A stretch of DNA of 64,000 nt from Paenibacillus marchantiae (lineage in GTDB: Bacteria > Bacillota > Bacilli > Paenibacillales > Paenibacillaceae). Within the stretch, counting starts at the first letter, position 1. Each line of letters begins with the position of its first letter. The notes below the pieces were generated by a model that was not told the origin of the DNA, did no database searches, and was given only the letters and a program-made list of their open reading frames with translations. Position numbers and translations under genes: made by a program. The stretch is taken from positions 4,092,001 through 4,156,000 of the forward strand of contig NZ_CP118270.1 of NCBI RefSeq assembly GCF_028771845.1, written 5' to 3'. Of the stretch, positions 38,636 to 47,884 are shown piece after piece.

Positions 38636-39725
38636 ATATGGACTGAAACGTGTTATCAACGCCAGCGGGCGGATGAGTATCCTCGGCGTATCTGCACCGA
38701 CGGACACAGTCATGGATGCCATGAAGCAAGGCGGGCAGAGTTATGTGGAGATCGCAGATCTTGTAGACAAATCAGGGGACTATGTATCCCGTCTAATCGG
38801 TGCCGAAGCGGCCGTTGTTGTCAATTCCGCTTCTAGTGGCATCGCGCTCGCCGTAGCTGCCATGGTAACAAAGGGCAACCGCCACGAAAGTTTGAAGCTA
38901 CATCAGGAAGTCATTACGAACAATGAAATTGTTATGTTGAAAGGCCACAATGTACAATACGGAGCTCCCGTGGAGACGATGGTTTACCTTGGTGGTGGGA
39001 AGCTGATCGAAGCCGGATATGCCAATGAAGGTCGGGCGGAGCATATCGCGGATGCGGTTTCAGACAAAACGGCTGCGATCCTATACGTCAAATCCCATCA
39101 TGCGGTACAGAAAAACATGATTTCCATAGAGGAAGCCTGGCAGGTTGCCCAGAAGTGTGAGGTACCCCTCATTGTTGATGCGGCTGCGGAAGAGGACCTG
39201 CACAAATATGTGAAGTATTCGGATTTAGCCATATACAGCGGCTCCAAGGCCATTGAAGGCCCAACTTCCGGCATTGTGGCAGGTAAACGAACCTATATCG
39301 AATGGTTGAAGGTTCAGCTTCACGGGATTGGGCGCAGCATGAAAGTTGGTAAAGAAACTACGTTTGGCCTGCTTCAGGCTTTGGATGAATATGCAGTCAA
39401 AGCTGACCATAGTGAGCAGGAAAAGGCTTCCTTGCAGGAGTTAATGTCACTCAATCAGATAGCCGGGATTCAGGTATCGATTGTCCAGGACGAAGCGGGC
39501 CGAGCGATTTACAGGGGGCGCATCCAGGTCGACGAAGCGAAGGCGGGGATCAGTGCCAAACAGCTTAATGAGGAGCTGAGAGGCGGTCCTATCGCCATTT
39601 ATACTCGTGATTATGGCGTAAGGCAAGGTTATTTCGATATCGATCCCCGTCCCTTGATGGGGGATGACATGCGGGTCATTGAAGATCGAATTCGACAATT
39701 GACAGGAGGAGAAGGAAATGTCTGA
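38613..39725 (+). CDS. dgaE: DgaE-family PLP-dependent ammonia-lyase (SelA-like)
   Basis: 370 residues. SelA-like fold-type I PLP enzyme: GLKRVINASGRMSILGVSA at the start, AEAAVVVNSASSGIALAVAA, IVDAAAEEDL with the PLP-binding Asp, and K212 in YSGSKAIEGPTSG. In Salmonella, DgaE turns D-glucosaminate-6-phosphate into 2-keto-3-deoxygluconate-6-phosphate plus ammonia. Here a sugar kinase follows, so the substrate may be the unphosphorylated acid. Start is GTG 38613, nine bases after AAGGAG; upstream TTG 38607 is closer to that site and less likely. It overlaps the genes on both sides. Confidence 0.88.
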   Translation: MTNSLNVKYGLKRVINASGRMSILGVSAPTDTVMDAMKQGGQSYVEIADLVDKSGDYVSRLIGAEAAVVVNSASSGIALAVAAMVTKGNRHESLKLHQEVITNNEIVMLKGHNVQYGAPVETMVYLGGGKLIEAGYANEGRAEHIADAVSDKTAAILYVKSHHAVQKNMISIEEAWQVAQKCEVPLIVDAAAEEDLHKYVKYSDLAIYSGSKAIEGPTSGIVAGKRTYIEWLKVQLHGIGRSMKVGKETTFGLLQALDEYAVKADHSEQEKASLQELMSLNQIAGIQVSIVQDEAGRAIYRGRIQVDEAKAGISAKQLNEELRGGPIAIYTRDYGVRQGYFDIDPRPLMGDDMRVIEDRIRQLTGGEGNV

Positions 39726-40470
39726 GATTGCAAAACGATTTTATAACAATCGGGTGGCTTTGAATGTGCTCGCCAAGAACATTACGAATGCAAAAGAGGT
39801 TTTTGATGCAGCTGAGGGCCATGTTCTGGTTGGTGTTCTTTCCAAGGATTATGCCACTGTGGCTGAAGCGGTGGAAGCGATGGAAGCCTATGGGCGGGAA
39901 ATTGACAATGCCGTTTCAATTGGACTAGGTGCCGGAGACAATCGACAGGCTGCTGTCGTCGCCGAAATCGTAAAGCATTTTCCAGGCAGTCATATCAATC
40001 AGGTATTTCCGGCAGTTGGCGCTACCCGAGCGAATCTCGGGGACCGGGACAGCTGGATTAACAGCCTCGTCTCCCCGACTGGTCAGCCGGGCTTTGTCAA
40101 TATTTCGACGGGTCCAGTGAGCGCTGCCCAATCCGAGCTTGCCGTGGTGCCTGTACACGCGGCCATTGCATTGGTACGGGATATGGGTGGCAATGCACTG
40201 AAGTATTTCCCGATGCAGGGGCTAAAAAGGGAAGATGAACTGCGAGCGGTAGCGAAAGCGTGTGCAGAAGCGGACTTTGCGTTGGAGCCTACCGGTGGCA
40301 TCGATATGGATAATTTTGAAGCGATTCTCGAAATCGCACTGGAGGCGGGGGTTCCGCAAGTTATTCCACATGTGTATTCCTCCATTATTGATCAGGAGGG
40401 TCTGACCATTGTAAGTGATGTGCAGTCGTTATATGCATCAATGAAGACGCTGGCGAAGAAGTATGGTTAA
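39718..40470 (+). CDS. dgaF: DgaF-family 2-keto-3-deoxy-phosphogluconate aldolase
   Basis: 250 residues of the DgaF/EF_0839 family, a divergent KDPG aldolase barrel. Visible are the N-terminal NVLAKNITNAKEVF, VSIGLGAGDNRQAA, the INQVFPAVGATRANLG block, the predicted Schiff-base K162 in LKYFPMQGL, and LEPTGGIDMDNF. It should cleave 2-keto-3-deoxy-6-phosphogluconate to pyruvate and glyceraldehyde-3-phosphate. ATG 39718 overlaps the dgaE stop by 8 nt, and its own stop overlaps the kinase start by 8 nt. Confidence 0.9.
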   Translation: MSEIAKRFYNNRVALNVLAKNITNAKEVFDAAEGHVLVGVLSKDYATVAEAVEAMEAYGREIDNAVSIGLGAGDNRQAAVVAEIVKHFPGSHINQVFPAVGATRANLGDRDSWINSLVSPTGQPGFVNISTGPVSAAQSELAVVPVHAAIALVRDMGGNALKYFPMQGLKREDELRAVAKACAEADFALEPTGGIDMDNFEAILEIALEAGVPQVIPHVYSSIIDQEGLTIVSDVQSLYASMKTLAKKYG

Positions 40471-41479
40471 ACGCGTAGGGGCTTTTGGCGAAGTCATGAT
40501 GCGACTTGAAGTTCCGGGACATGATCTGTTGATTCAGAGTAATCGGCTGAAATACTCCTTTTCGGGCAGTGGGGTCAATGTAGTATCGGCGATGACACGT
40601 TACGGATATGCAGGCCTGCTGGTGTCGAGGCTTCCAGTCAATCCCTTGGGTGATGCCGCCGAATCCTACTTGCGCGGACTGGGCCTGAGCACCGAGTATG
40701 TGCTTCGCGGAGGGCAGTATATCGGGATGTACTTTCTGGAGAATGGTTATGGGGCCAGACCTGGGCGGGTGACTTACTCTAACCGGCTGGAGAGCAGCTT
40801 TAATATTGCGCCTGAAGGCACGTATCCCTTTGCGGCAGTTGCATCAGGCATGGACGCTATTCATTTCTGCGGAATCACGCTGGCGATGAATGATTCGGTG
40901 AGACTGGCGATGAAACAATTGGCACAGGTGGTCAAAGAACAAGGCGGCACAGTTGTTTTTGATTGTAATTATCGTCCTGCTTTATGGGGGGATCAGGGTT
41001 ATGCCATGGCGAAGCCGCATTATGAGGAAATGTTGCATTTGTCAGATATCGTCCTGATGAATGAGCGGGATGCTCTTCATATTCTGGGGTTAAATACGGA
41101 CAAAGTACAAAGGGAAGAGCAACTGACTGAGCTCATTCCCCTGGTTGCTGAACGGTATGGCGTGCGTACCCTTGCTGGAACGCATCGTACCATATACAGT
41201 GATAACCGACACTGCCTACAGGGCTATATGTTCAAGGAAGGGGTGTTTGCTCATTCCGAGCCGCTGACCTTTTCTGTTTATGACCGGATCGGCGCGGGCG
41301 ATGCGTTTGCGAGCGGTATCATGTATGGTGAACTGGAGGGGTGGATGCCAGCGGAGACAATCTCTTTTGCTGCGACAGCCGGAATGCTGGCGCATACCGT
41401 AGCAGGTGATACACCAATGGCTTCCACTGGAGACATCATCCAGGCGAGGAACAGCACCGTGCGTGATGTAACAAGGTAA
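40463..41479 (+). CDS. PfkB-family sugar kinase, probable 2-keto-3-deoxygluconate kinase
   Basis: 338 residues. Ribokinase-like fold with the KDG-kinase-style start VGAFGEVMMRLEVPGHDLL, the Gly-rich FSGSGVNVVSAMTRYGYAG, VVFDCNYRPALWG, and the catalytic DRIGAGDAFASG with base D280. It probably phosphorylates 2-keto-3-deoxygluconate made by the DgaE-like enzyme, feeding the DgaF aldolase. It starts 8 nt inside dgaF. Last gene of the operon. No transporter gene is present in the cluster. Confidence 0.88.
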   Translation: MVKRVGAFGEVMMRLEVPGHDLLIQSNRLKYSFSGSGVNVVSAMTRYGYAGLLVSRLPVNPLGDAAESYLRGLGLSTEYVLRGGQYIGMYFLENGYGARPGRVTYSNRLESSFNIAPEGTYPFAAVASGMDAIHFCGITLAMNDSVRLAMKQLAQVVKEQGGTVVFDCNYRPALWGDQGYAMAKPHYEEMLHLSDIVLMNERDALHILGLNTDKVQREEQLTELIPLVAERYGVRTLAGTHRTIYSDNRHCLQGYMFKEGVFAHSEPLTFSVYDRIGAGDAFASGIMYGELEGWMPAETISFAATAGMLAHTVAGDTPMASTGDIIQARNSTVRDVTR

Positions 41480-41682
41480 TATTTTAGTGGAGAATGCCTG
41501 GAACGTAGAGCGATAGATGCTGATCTTCTTCTCTATTAAGATTGTCTCGGTATCGTGTGGCACGAAAACTTTTGTTACAATAGTGTAGCGAACGATGAAA
41601 GGCTGGAAAGGCCGTTTTGCTTCGGTATTTGGATGACATCGTTACTATACATATCTGTTACAAGGGAAGAAGGGATCTGCTC

Positions 41683-42354
41683 ATGTCGTCACAATCATCA
41701 TCCTATGAAGGGCAAAAGGCTGTTTTTCTAGGAGACAGCATAACTTTCGGATATGGACTTCAGGAAGGGGAACATCCGTATCCGGAGCTGGTTTGCAGCG
41801 CATTGGGATTTCAATCCCATGAGAATCATGGCATTTCCGGAAGCAGTGTGGCGGACGGAGGGTTTGAACCGATGTGTAATCGCATTGGGCAGATGCACGC
41901 GGAAGCGGATGTTATCTTTTTCATGGGCGGAAGAAATGACTTCTCCAGTGGTATGACGGCATTTGGCGATATCAGTACTTCGCCCAATTCGAAGGATACC
42001 TTTTATGGGGCGCTTAAACATATAGCAGAAGAGTTGATCCAGCGCTATCCAACCAAGCTGATCGTGTTTCTTACTCCGCCCCATGGATCAAGTGAAGCTG
42101 TCCCAGAAGACCTGCCCAATACGGTAACCAGACGGATATACAGTGACTATGTCGCTGCGATTAGAGAGGTCGCGTCGTTGTACTCCATCCCGGTCTGTGA
42201 TCTGTGGAACATTGCTGGAATCCAGCCATTATTGCCAATCCACAAAGAATTATATTTTACAGGTGATAATGGTGTACCGGATGGGCTCCATCCCAACCAG
42301 GCCGGACATGAAAGAATTGCCTCCAGAATCGTGGGCTTTTTGAAATCGTTGTGA
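41683..42354 (+). CDS. SGNH/GDSL-family hydrolase
   Basis: 223 residues. Block I AVFLGDSITFGYGL with catalytic Ser, block II with Gly (NHGISGSSVAD), block III GGRNDF (Asn), and block V DGLHPNQAGH with the catalytic Asp/His pair. A cytoplasmic esterase or carbohydrate deacetylase/lipase of the SGNH family; substrate unknown. ATG 41683 has AAGGGATC upstream; the longer frame from 41617 has no ribosome site. It lies 200 nt past the Dga-like operon and may be separately transcribed. Confidence 0.88.
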   Translation: MSSQSSSYEGQKAVFLGDSITFGYGLQEGEHPYPELVCSALGFQSHENHGISGSSVADGGFEPMCNRIGQMHAEADVIFFMGGRNDFSSGMTAFGDISTSPNSKDTFYGALKHIAEELIQRYPTKLIVFLTPPHGSSEAVPEDLPNTVTRRIYSDYVAAIREVASLYSIPVCDLWNIAGIQPLLPIHKELYFTGDNGVPDGLHPNQAGHERIASRIVGFLKSL

Positions 42355-42398
42355 TACCTTGTGAATTAGTGTGAGGAAAAGAGAAATAGAGTGAATGG

Positions 42399-42453
42399 GG
42401 ATCTGCAGGGTAGGCACTTTAATCATAAGTGTCACTTATTGCAGGTCCTTTGT
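42399..42453 (+). terminator. Hairpin after the SGNH hydrolase gene
   Basis: GGATCTGCA ... TGCAGGTCC enclosing a CACTT-TAATCATA-AGTG inner stem. The T-run is weak (CTTTGTG), so this is only a candidate terminator. Confidence 0.4.
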
Positions 42454-42634
42454 GTTATACAGAATCAGGATATATTATAAAAAATTTATGTTGAAACTAA
42501 TATGGTAAATATTACATTGTAAATTCATGAGATTTCCGGTATTTTTATTAACGGCAAACTTTTATTTATAAAGTAGAAGTAGATTGTCTTAGCAGGTAGC
42601 AATTGAAATGAAGGAGAATGGAGGAAGAAATATT

Positions 42635-42895
42635 ATGTCAGAAGTTGCTAGTCAAAGAGTACATAAGCCAGGACCACAGCCAGTAAGTTTCGGTAGTTGG
42701 ATGCTCACGTTGTTCCTTATGATGATTCCGCTTGTAAACATTATTATGTTGTTTGTATGGGCATTTGGAGATTCGAATCCTTCGAAAGCCAATTATGCCA
42801 AAGCAGCATTGCTGTGGGCAGCAATCGGGATTGTTGTGTATATTCTTGTGTTCGTACTTATCATTGGAGCTGGAATTTCGCTCTCGGATTACTAG
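42635..42895 (+). CDS. Small two-helix membrane protein
   Basis: 86 residues: a polar N-terminus (~20 residues), one helix ~25-46 (WMLTLFLMMIPLVNIIMLFV), a loop with WAFGDSNPSKANYAKA, and a second helix ~58-82. This pattern is common in small membrane proteins of Firmicutes and Bacteroidetes, with no known function. GGAGGAAG precedes ATG 42635. AT-rich upstream DNA likely holds its promoter; a strong terminator follows. Confidence 0.78.
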   Translation: MSEVASQRVHKPGPQPVSFGSWMLTLFLMMIPLVNIIMLFVWAFGDSNPSKANYAKAALLWAAIGIVVYILVFVLIIGAGISLSDY

Positions 42896-42925
42896 GTTTA
42901 TGAATACGTAGCTTGATAAAGTTTT

Positions 42926-42957
42926 AAAAAAACGCCGACAATACTGTCGGCGTTTTT
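42926..42957. terminator. Bidirectional terminator
   Basis: AAACGCCGACA-ATAC-TGTCGGCGTTTTT, a perfect stem with T-runs on both strands between convergent genes. Confidence 0.92.
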
Positions 42958-42974
42958 GATTTGCTTATTTTGTA

Positions 42975-43949
42975 CTAGGCTGCGGACGTCTTATCAGCAT
43001 TGTGAAGAGTCTGCGAGCGGCGGCCAAGCAGGTATCCTGCAAGCGAGGCCAACATCTGCTGGAATACCATGCCGAGTACAACCGGGACGGCAACCGGTGG
43101 AGGGAAATACGATACGGCAAGCACCGCTCCCGCACTAATATTGCGCATGCCTCCGTTGAATACAAGTGCGACCTGATCGGCTTCATTCCAACCGAGTAAT
43201 CGGGCAACGAAGTAACTTAGAGCATAGCCAAATGAGGCCAGAAAAATAATGATGGCTGCTAGACCAGCGAGCTGCCAGTTAAAGTCAGCTAAATAGGGCG
43301 CAACAACAGAGCCATTAATCGCGACAACCGCTGCCATGAACAATTTGGAGAACGGATTCAGTCTTGGCCCCCAGACTGGAACAATGGCCCCTTTGGTCCA
43401 TTCATTCAAAAGCATCCCGATCAAGGAGGGAACAACGATCATCCAGAACAGACTGCTCATCATGGCTGCTATATCCAACGATACGCTAGTGCCAATCAGC
43501 AAGGATAATACGCCGGGTACCACGAAAGGAGCAAGCATGGTGTCAATCAGGATAATCGACAGCGTCAGAGCGATATTGCCCCGATAGATACTGACCCAGA
43601 TAAAGCTGCTCACACCTGTCGGAATAACTGCAGCCAGAACAAGGCCCGTTATCGTGTAGGCATCCGTTGGGAAGACCAGGTGACCCATGCCAAGAGCAAT
43701 CAGAGGCATCGCCAGATGCAGAATAAACAGACAAACGAACAGTGGAAAAGGCTTCTTCAGCACGTTCACAAAATCCCGTATCCCGAGACTGATGCTTCCC
43801 GCAAACGTCATGAACGCAAAAAGCCATGGCGACAAAAAGGTATAAGAAGAAAGAAGACTCCCGCAAAGAACGCCAATAATAATGCTGATTGGAGTAATCA
43901 GTGGCATGATGCGGTTCAAGCGTACATTTAAGGCCTGAAGCATATTCAT
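42975..43949 (-). CDS. Bile acid:sodium symporter family (BASS) transporter
   Basis: 324 residues with nine or ten membrane helices. BASS hallmarks are the early MTFAGSISLGIRDF, the crossover motifs VIPTGVSSFIWVSIYRGN and GGMRNISAGAVLA, and PLIALGMGH. Related to B. subtilis YocS. It should carry an organic anion or acid with sodium; the substrate is unknown and not necessarily a bile acid. AAAGGGATG lies before ATG 43949. Alone between terminators and a divergent lipoprotein gene. Confidence 0.9.
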   Translation of the reverse strand: MNMLQALNVRLNRIMPLITPISIIIGVLCGSLLSSYTFLSPWLFAFMTFAGSISLGIRDFVNVLKKPFPLFVCLFILHLAMPLIALGMGHLVFPTDAYTITGLVLAAVIPTGVSSFIWVSIYRGNIALTLSIILIDTMLAPFVVPGVLSLLIGTSVSLDIAAMMSSLFWMIVVPSLIGMLLNEWTKGAIVPVWGPRLNPFSKLFMAAVVAINGSVVAPYLADFNWQLAGLAAIIIFLASFGYALSYFVARLLGWNEADQVALVFNGGMRNISAGAVLAVSYFPPPVAVPVVLGMVFQQMLASLAGYLLGRRSQTLHNADKTSAA

Positions 43950-44084
43950 GACATCCCTTTACCGTATGATTCCTTTATTATACATGTTAATAACGCTGAA
44001 TGTAGACCCATTTGCAATGAAGCATACGGAGCAGTTATCATAAATCTGGAAGAAACACTTCAATATGAAGAAGGGGAGATGGTC

Positions 44085-44561
44085 ATGATTAAACGGAAAA
44101 GAAAGCACACAATGATGATGGCAGGCCTCATTGCGTCAAGTATTCTTATGATATCGGCCTGTTCCGTTGTAGAACAAGCGAATCAAAGTTTGAATTACGT
44201 TAGTGGGGCTACTGATTATATAGAGCAAGTATCGAACGCCGGAGCCGATCTGCAGGAACTCGCATCAGGAGCGGTGAGTAACCCTGAAATAACAACTCAG
44301 GTACAGGAGAAAATAGACCGGATTCAGGCAGAAGCCAGCGAATTCTCTCAGCTGACAGCACCAGCGATAGGGGAAAGCATTCATGAAAATCTGGTCAGTT
44401 ACAACAATCAATTAACCGAAGTTGTGGGTCAATTTGAGAACACGCTTGCAGAGCAGGGTTTTACGGCAGAAAACTGGGAGAAGACAGGTATTCCTGAATT
44501 GATCACCAATATTAATGGTTTAAAAGATCCGTTAAGCGGTCTTGGAATCGAGGCCAATTAA
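44085..44561 (+). CDS. Lipoprotein of the DUF6376-like type
   Basis: 158 residues. A Lys/Arg-rich start and hydrophobic core run to lipobox MISACS (Cys ~26), followed by a helical, Gln/Glu-rich exported domain (SLNYVSGATDYIEQVSNAGA, QVQEKIDRIQAEASEFSQL). It resembles small Bacillus/Paenibacillus lipoproteins of the DUF6376 kind, function unknown. ATG 44085 is chosen eight bases after GAAGGGGAG rather than ATG 44079. Possibly coiled-coil. Confidence 0.8.
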   Translation: MIKRKRKHTMMMAGLIASSILMISACSVVEQANQSLNYVSGATDYIEQVSNAGADLQELASGAVSNPEITTQVQEKIDRIQAEASEFSQLTAPAIGESIHENLVSYNNQLTEVVGQFENTLAEQGFTAENWEKTGIPELITNINGLKDPLSGLGIEAN

Positions 44562-44606
44562 GATTTAAACCAGGAAATGCCTTGAGTATAAAGCGGCTTC
44601 ATCCCC

Positions 44607-44660
44607 AAAAAGGACGATATACCGGAGTGATTTTGATCACTTGCGGATATCGTCCTTTTT
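44607..44660. terminator. Bidirectional terminator
   Basis: AAAAAGGACGATAT-CCG-GTGA ... TCAC-GCGG-ATATCGTCCTTTTT between convergent lipoprotein and MarR genes. Confidence 0.9.
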
Positions 44661-44705
44661 GTTTTTCTAATATAACTCACATTTTTTACAAAATATAAAC
44701 ATGGA

Positions 44706-45200
44706 TCACGATGATGATTTGCCACGGATTTTGGAGCTTAGATCTTCAATCTGTCCATCCAGAACATTTCCTGCTTTACTTAGGAACCCTGTAATAAGCT
44801 CCAGCTCTTCCTCTGTGTATGTGGAAGCCAGATTAACCATAGCTGCATGAAGGGTGAGGTAGGTGCTGCTGACCTCTTCCTTGTTTTCGTACAAAGGCAC
44901 AATGATGACTTTACGGCGGTCATTGGGGTCATTTTCTCGACGGACAAAGCCGTTCTTCTCAAGCCTGTCAATTAATGTCGTAACACTTCCGGTGGCCAGA
45001 CCGGTAAGTTTTGACAGTTCACCTGCAGTGATTGGCCCCTTCTCGCGCAGGATATCCACGGATATGAAATCGTTATTGTACAAGCCCAAAGAGGCAGCCA
45101 CATGCTGCTGATATAAAACGGTTCGGGTACCCAGGCTCCGCATTCGCAACGTAAAATTCTCCTGTAATTCGGTAGGTTGTTGTTGATGTTCTCTTGACAA
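44706..45200 (-). CDS. MarR-family transcriptional regulator
   Basis: 164 residues. Winged helix-turn-helix: DILREKGPITAGELSKLTGL, ATGSVTTLIDRLEKNGFVRR and the wing ENDPNDRRKVIIV are the MarR signature. Start is TTG 45200 after GAGGAGGG. It is divergent from the UvrA-like/MFS/SDR genes, and the shared 150-bp space carries a palindrome and three 16-bp repeats, so it is probably their ligand-released repressor and also autoregulated. The ligand is presumably a toxic aromatic compound handled by the operon (inference). Confidence 0.92.
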   Translation of the reverse strand: MSREHQQQPTELQENFTLRMRSLGTRTVLYQQHVAASLGLYNNDFISVDILREKGPITAGELSKLTGLATGSVTTLIDRLEKNGFVRRENDPNDRRKVIIVPLYENKEEVSSTYLTLHAAMVNLASTYTEEELELITGFLSKAGNVLDGQIEDLSSKIRGKSSS

Positions 45201-45227
45201 AAGATAACCCTCCTCTTAAGATGACAT

Positions 45228-45289
45228 ATATCTTGATTATCGAGATATTAGATTAACGAGATAATAAATTTTGGAGATACTAGATTAAC
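45228..45289. promoter_or_regulatory. Palindrome and 16-bp iterated operator for the MarR regulator
   Basis: Palindrome ATATCT-N9-AGATAT at 45228-45248, overlapped by three tandem 16-bp units starting GAGATA at 45242, 45258 and 45274 (GAGATATTAGATTAAC, GAGATAATAAATTTTG, GAGATACTAGATTAAC). TAGATTAACG recurs exactly 32 bp apart. It lies between the MarR start and the UvrA-like start. Confidence 0.65.
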
Positions 45290-45352
45290 GTATGATTAAT
45301 TTCAACTTATTTTAACGAACTCTGTACTTATTTGCAAAGGGGACGATCGATT

Positions 45353-47857
45353 TTGAGAGAAACAATGATGATTAAAGGAGCACGGGAGAACAACCTAAAG
45401 AATATTTCACTTTCGATTCCGAAGTATAAGTTGGTGGTTCTAACGGGACCGTCCGGCTCCGGCAAATCCACGCTGGCAATGGATACCCTTCAGCGAGAAT
45501 GCCAGAGACAATACATGGAATCGATGGGATTAACATCGGATTCGATCAGCAAACCGAAAGTGGAGTCCATCACAGGTCTTTCTCCATCCATCAGCGTAGG
45601 ACAGCACATTACTAATCGGAATCCACGCTCAACAGTAGGAACAGTGACAGACATTTACACTTACGTTCGTTTCATTTTTTCCAGACTTGGGGAGCGTATA
45701 TGTCCATCCTGTAATGGCACCATATCACCATCGTGGGAAGCGGCTGGTCATTTAACCGAGGAAGACGAATACATGGGTCATCAGACTATACATTGTCCAC
45801 ATTGCAATGCCGTGCTTGAGAAGTTGGGCATGTCACACTTTTCGTTCAACAAACCGGAGGGTGCTTGTGATGTATGTAGTGGGCTTGGTCATGTGGCATC
45901 AATCAACGAAGCGGCTGTATTCAATCCTGAGCTTAGTGTGCGGGATGGAGGTGTTGCTTCGTTAAATGGTGTGCATCGGGATATCCAGATCCGAATTCTG
46001 GTTGCAGCTGGACAGCATTTTGGATTCGGATTCGATCCGGATCGTCCATTGAAGGACCTTGGTGAAATCGAGCGCGATTTGCTGTACTACGGCGTCGAGA
46101 GCGAAGCGTTTAAGCAGCATTACCCTAATATCAAGCCCATTCAGGGAACCAAGTTCGAAGGTGTGATCCCCGGATTGTGGAGACGATATAAAGAAAAGGA
46201 AGGAGAAGGTGGCGGAACGGAAAAAGACGGACGTTTTTTTCATCAACAGCAGTGTCCTGAATGTCAGGGTGCTCGTTTGAAAAAAGAAATTCTTTTGGTA
46301 AGCGTAGCTGGCGCATCCATCTCCGACGTAACCAACTGGTCATTCAGTAAAGTGCTGGAATGGACGGTAGGCCTACAAGAAGTGATCTCACCCGAGGCAC
46401 ATCACCTGCTTGATCCAATCCTTCATGATCTGCCCACCAAGTTGAAACGCATTATGGATGTTGGACTTGGCTATCTCTCCATGGATCGTCAGACCGTAAC
46501 TTTATCTGGTGGTGAAGCTCAGCGATTACGACTTGCATCGCTTCTAGGCTCTGGTTTAACGGGCGTATTGTATATTCTGGACGAACCGACGACAGGGCTT
46601 CATCCGAAAGATACCATTGGCCTGATTCGCGTACTTCAGGAGCTTCGTGATCTGGGCAATACGATCCTCGTCATTGAACACGATATTGAGATGATGCGTG
46701 CTGCTGATCATGTGATCGACATTGGACCTGGTGCTGGAGTCAATGGAGGGATGGTTGTTGGTGAAGGGAGCCTGGAGGATTTAATGGCAAGTGAGCTTTC
46801 GGTTACGGGAGCTTATCTGAGAAATGAATCTGTGGCTAGTCCTTCTTATAACCGAAGAACAGGTACGGGGCAGCATCTTGCCATTCGGGGAGCGCATTTG
46901 CGCAACATTGATATTCCGGTTGTATCTTTTCCATTAGGCACGCTGATCTCCGTAACGGGTGTTTCAGGGTCCGGCAAATCTACGCTTGTATTTGATATCC
47001 TCGCACAGGGAATGGAATCACTTCAGAAACCATCAGGTTGTGAAGAGATAACAGGGTTGGAGAGCGTAGGTGATATCGTTATTTTTGACCAAACGCCAAT
47101 GGGCAGAATGCAACGGTCGAATGTTGCCACCTACACAGATGTATTTACGCACCTGCGCCAACTGTTCGCTGGTTTGCCAGATGCCAAGGCACGAAAGCTT
47201 ACTGCGAAGCATTTCTCGTTCAATACGCCCGGAGGGCGCTGTGAAACCTGTCAAGGCCTGGGAGTGTTGTCTGTGGACATGAACTTCCTGCCTGATCTGG
47301 AGGTAACTTGTCATGACTGTAAGGGCAGACGATTCATGGATGAGGTGTTACAGGTTCAATACGAAGGATTCTCGATATCCGATGTACTGAATATGTCAGT
47401 AGCCGAAAGTCTGCCTGTCCTGAAAAGTCAGACCAAAATCGCCGATCTCGTCGAGATGTTGTGTGAAGTTGGACTTGGTTATCTCCAATGGGGGCAATCC
47501 GTCAAAACATTGTCAGGCGGTGAGGGTCAACGGATCAGGCTGGCAAAAGAGCTGAGTAAAAAGACCAAAAAACACACGCTCTATCTATTGGATGAGCCAA
47601 CAACCGGCCTTCATCCGTCAGACATCAAGCAACTCCATATTTTGCTGGATAAGCTGGTTGAGTCGGGGAATACCGTTGTCGTTGTAGAGCACAGTCTGGA
47701 ATTGATTCGGGAATCCGATTGGGTTATTGACATTGGCCCAGAAGGTGGCGCAGCGGGTGGTGAGCTAGTAGCCGAAGGCACGCCGGAGCAGGTGGCGGAG
47801 GTCAGAGCCTCCCATACAGGACAATTTTTGAAGCGTATATTAGCCGAGGGGCTTTAA
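45353..47857 (+). CDS. UvrA-like ABC protein (UvrA2/DrrC type)
   Basis: 834 residues, about 100 shorter than UvrA. Two ABC cassettes are split by zinc modules. The first Walker A is TGPSGSGKST, then CPSCNG and CPHC, CDVCSGLG, signature LSGGEAQRLRLA, Walker B YILDEPTTGLHP. The second half has VTGVSGSGKST, CETCQGLG and CHDCKGRR, LSGGEGQRIRLA and LYLLDEPTTGLHP. The UvrB-binding region seems reduced, as in UvrA2 and daunorubicin-resistance DrrC. Such proteins protect from DNA-binding drugs. Start TTG 45353 lies nine bases after AAAGGGGA. First gene of an operon with an MFS exporter and an SDR, controlled by the divergent MarR gene. Confidence 0.9.
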   Translation: MRETMMIKGARENNLKNISLSIPKYKLVVLTGPSGSGKSTLAMDTLQRECQRQYMESMGLTSDSISKPKVESITGLSPSISVGQHITNRNPRSTVGTVTDIYTYVRFIFSRLGERICPSCNGTISPSWEAAGHLTEEDEYMGHQTIHCPHCNAVLEKLGMSHFSFNKPEGACDVCSGLGHVASINEAAVFNPELSVRDGGVASLNGVHRDIQIRILVAAGQHFGFGFDPDRPLKDLGEIERDLLYYGVESEAFKQHYPNIKPIQGTKFEGVIPGLWRRYKEKEGEGGGTEKDGRFFHQQQCPECQGARLKKEILLVSVAGASISDVTNWSFSKVLEWTVGLQEVISPEAHHLLDPILHDLPTKLKRIMDVGLGYLSMDRQTVTLSGGEAQRLRLASLLGSGLTGVLYILDEPTTGLHPKDTIGLIRVLQELRDLGNTILVIEHDIEMMRAADHVIDIGPGAGVNGGMVVGEGSLEDLMASELSVTGAYLRNESVASPSYNRRTGTGQHLAIRGAHLRNIDIPVVSFPLGTLISVTGVSGSGKSTLVFDILAQGMESLQKPSGCEEITGLESVGDIVIFDQTPMGRMQRSNVATYTDVFTHLRQLFAGLPDAKARKLTAKHFSFNTPGGRCETCQGLGVLSVDMNFLPDLEVTCHDCKGRRFMDEVLQVQYEGFSISDVLNMSVAESLPVLKSQTKIADLVEMLCEVGLGYLQWGQSVKTLSGGEGQRIRLAKELSKKTKKHTLYLLDEPTTGLHPSDIKQLHILLDKLVESGNTVVVVEHSLELIRESDWVIDIGPEGGAAGGELVAEGTPEQVAEVRASHTGQFLKRILAEGL

Positions 47858-47884
47858 TCAGAATGGATAAGGGGAAAAATAATC

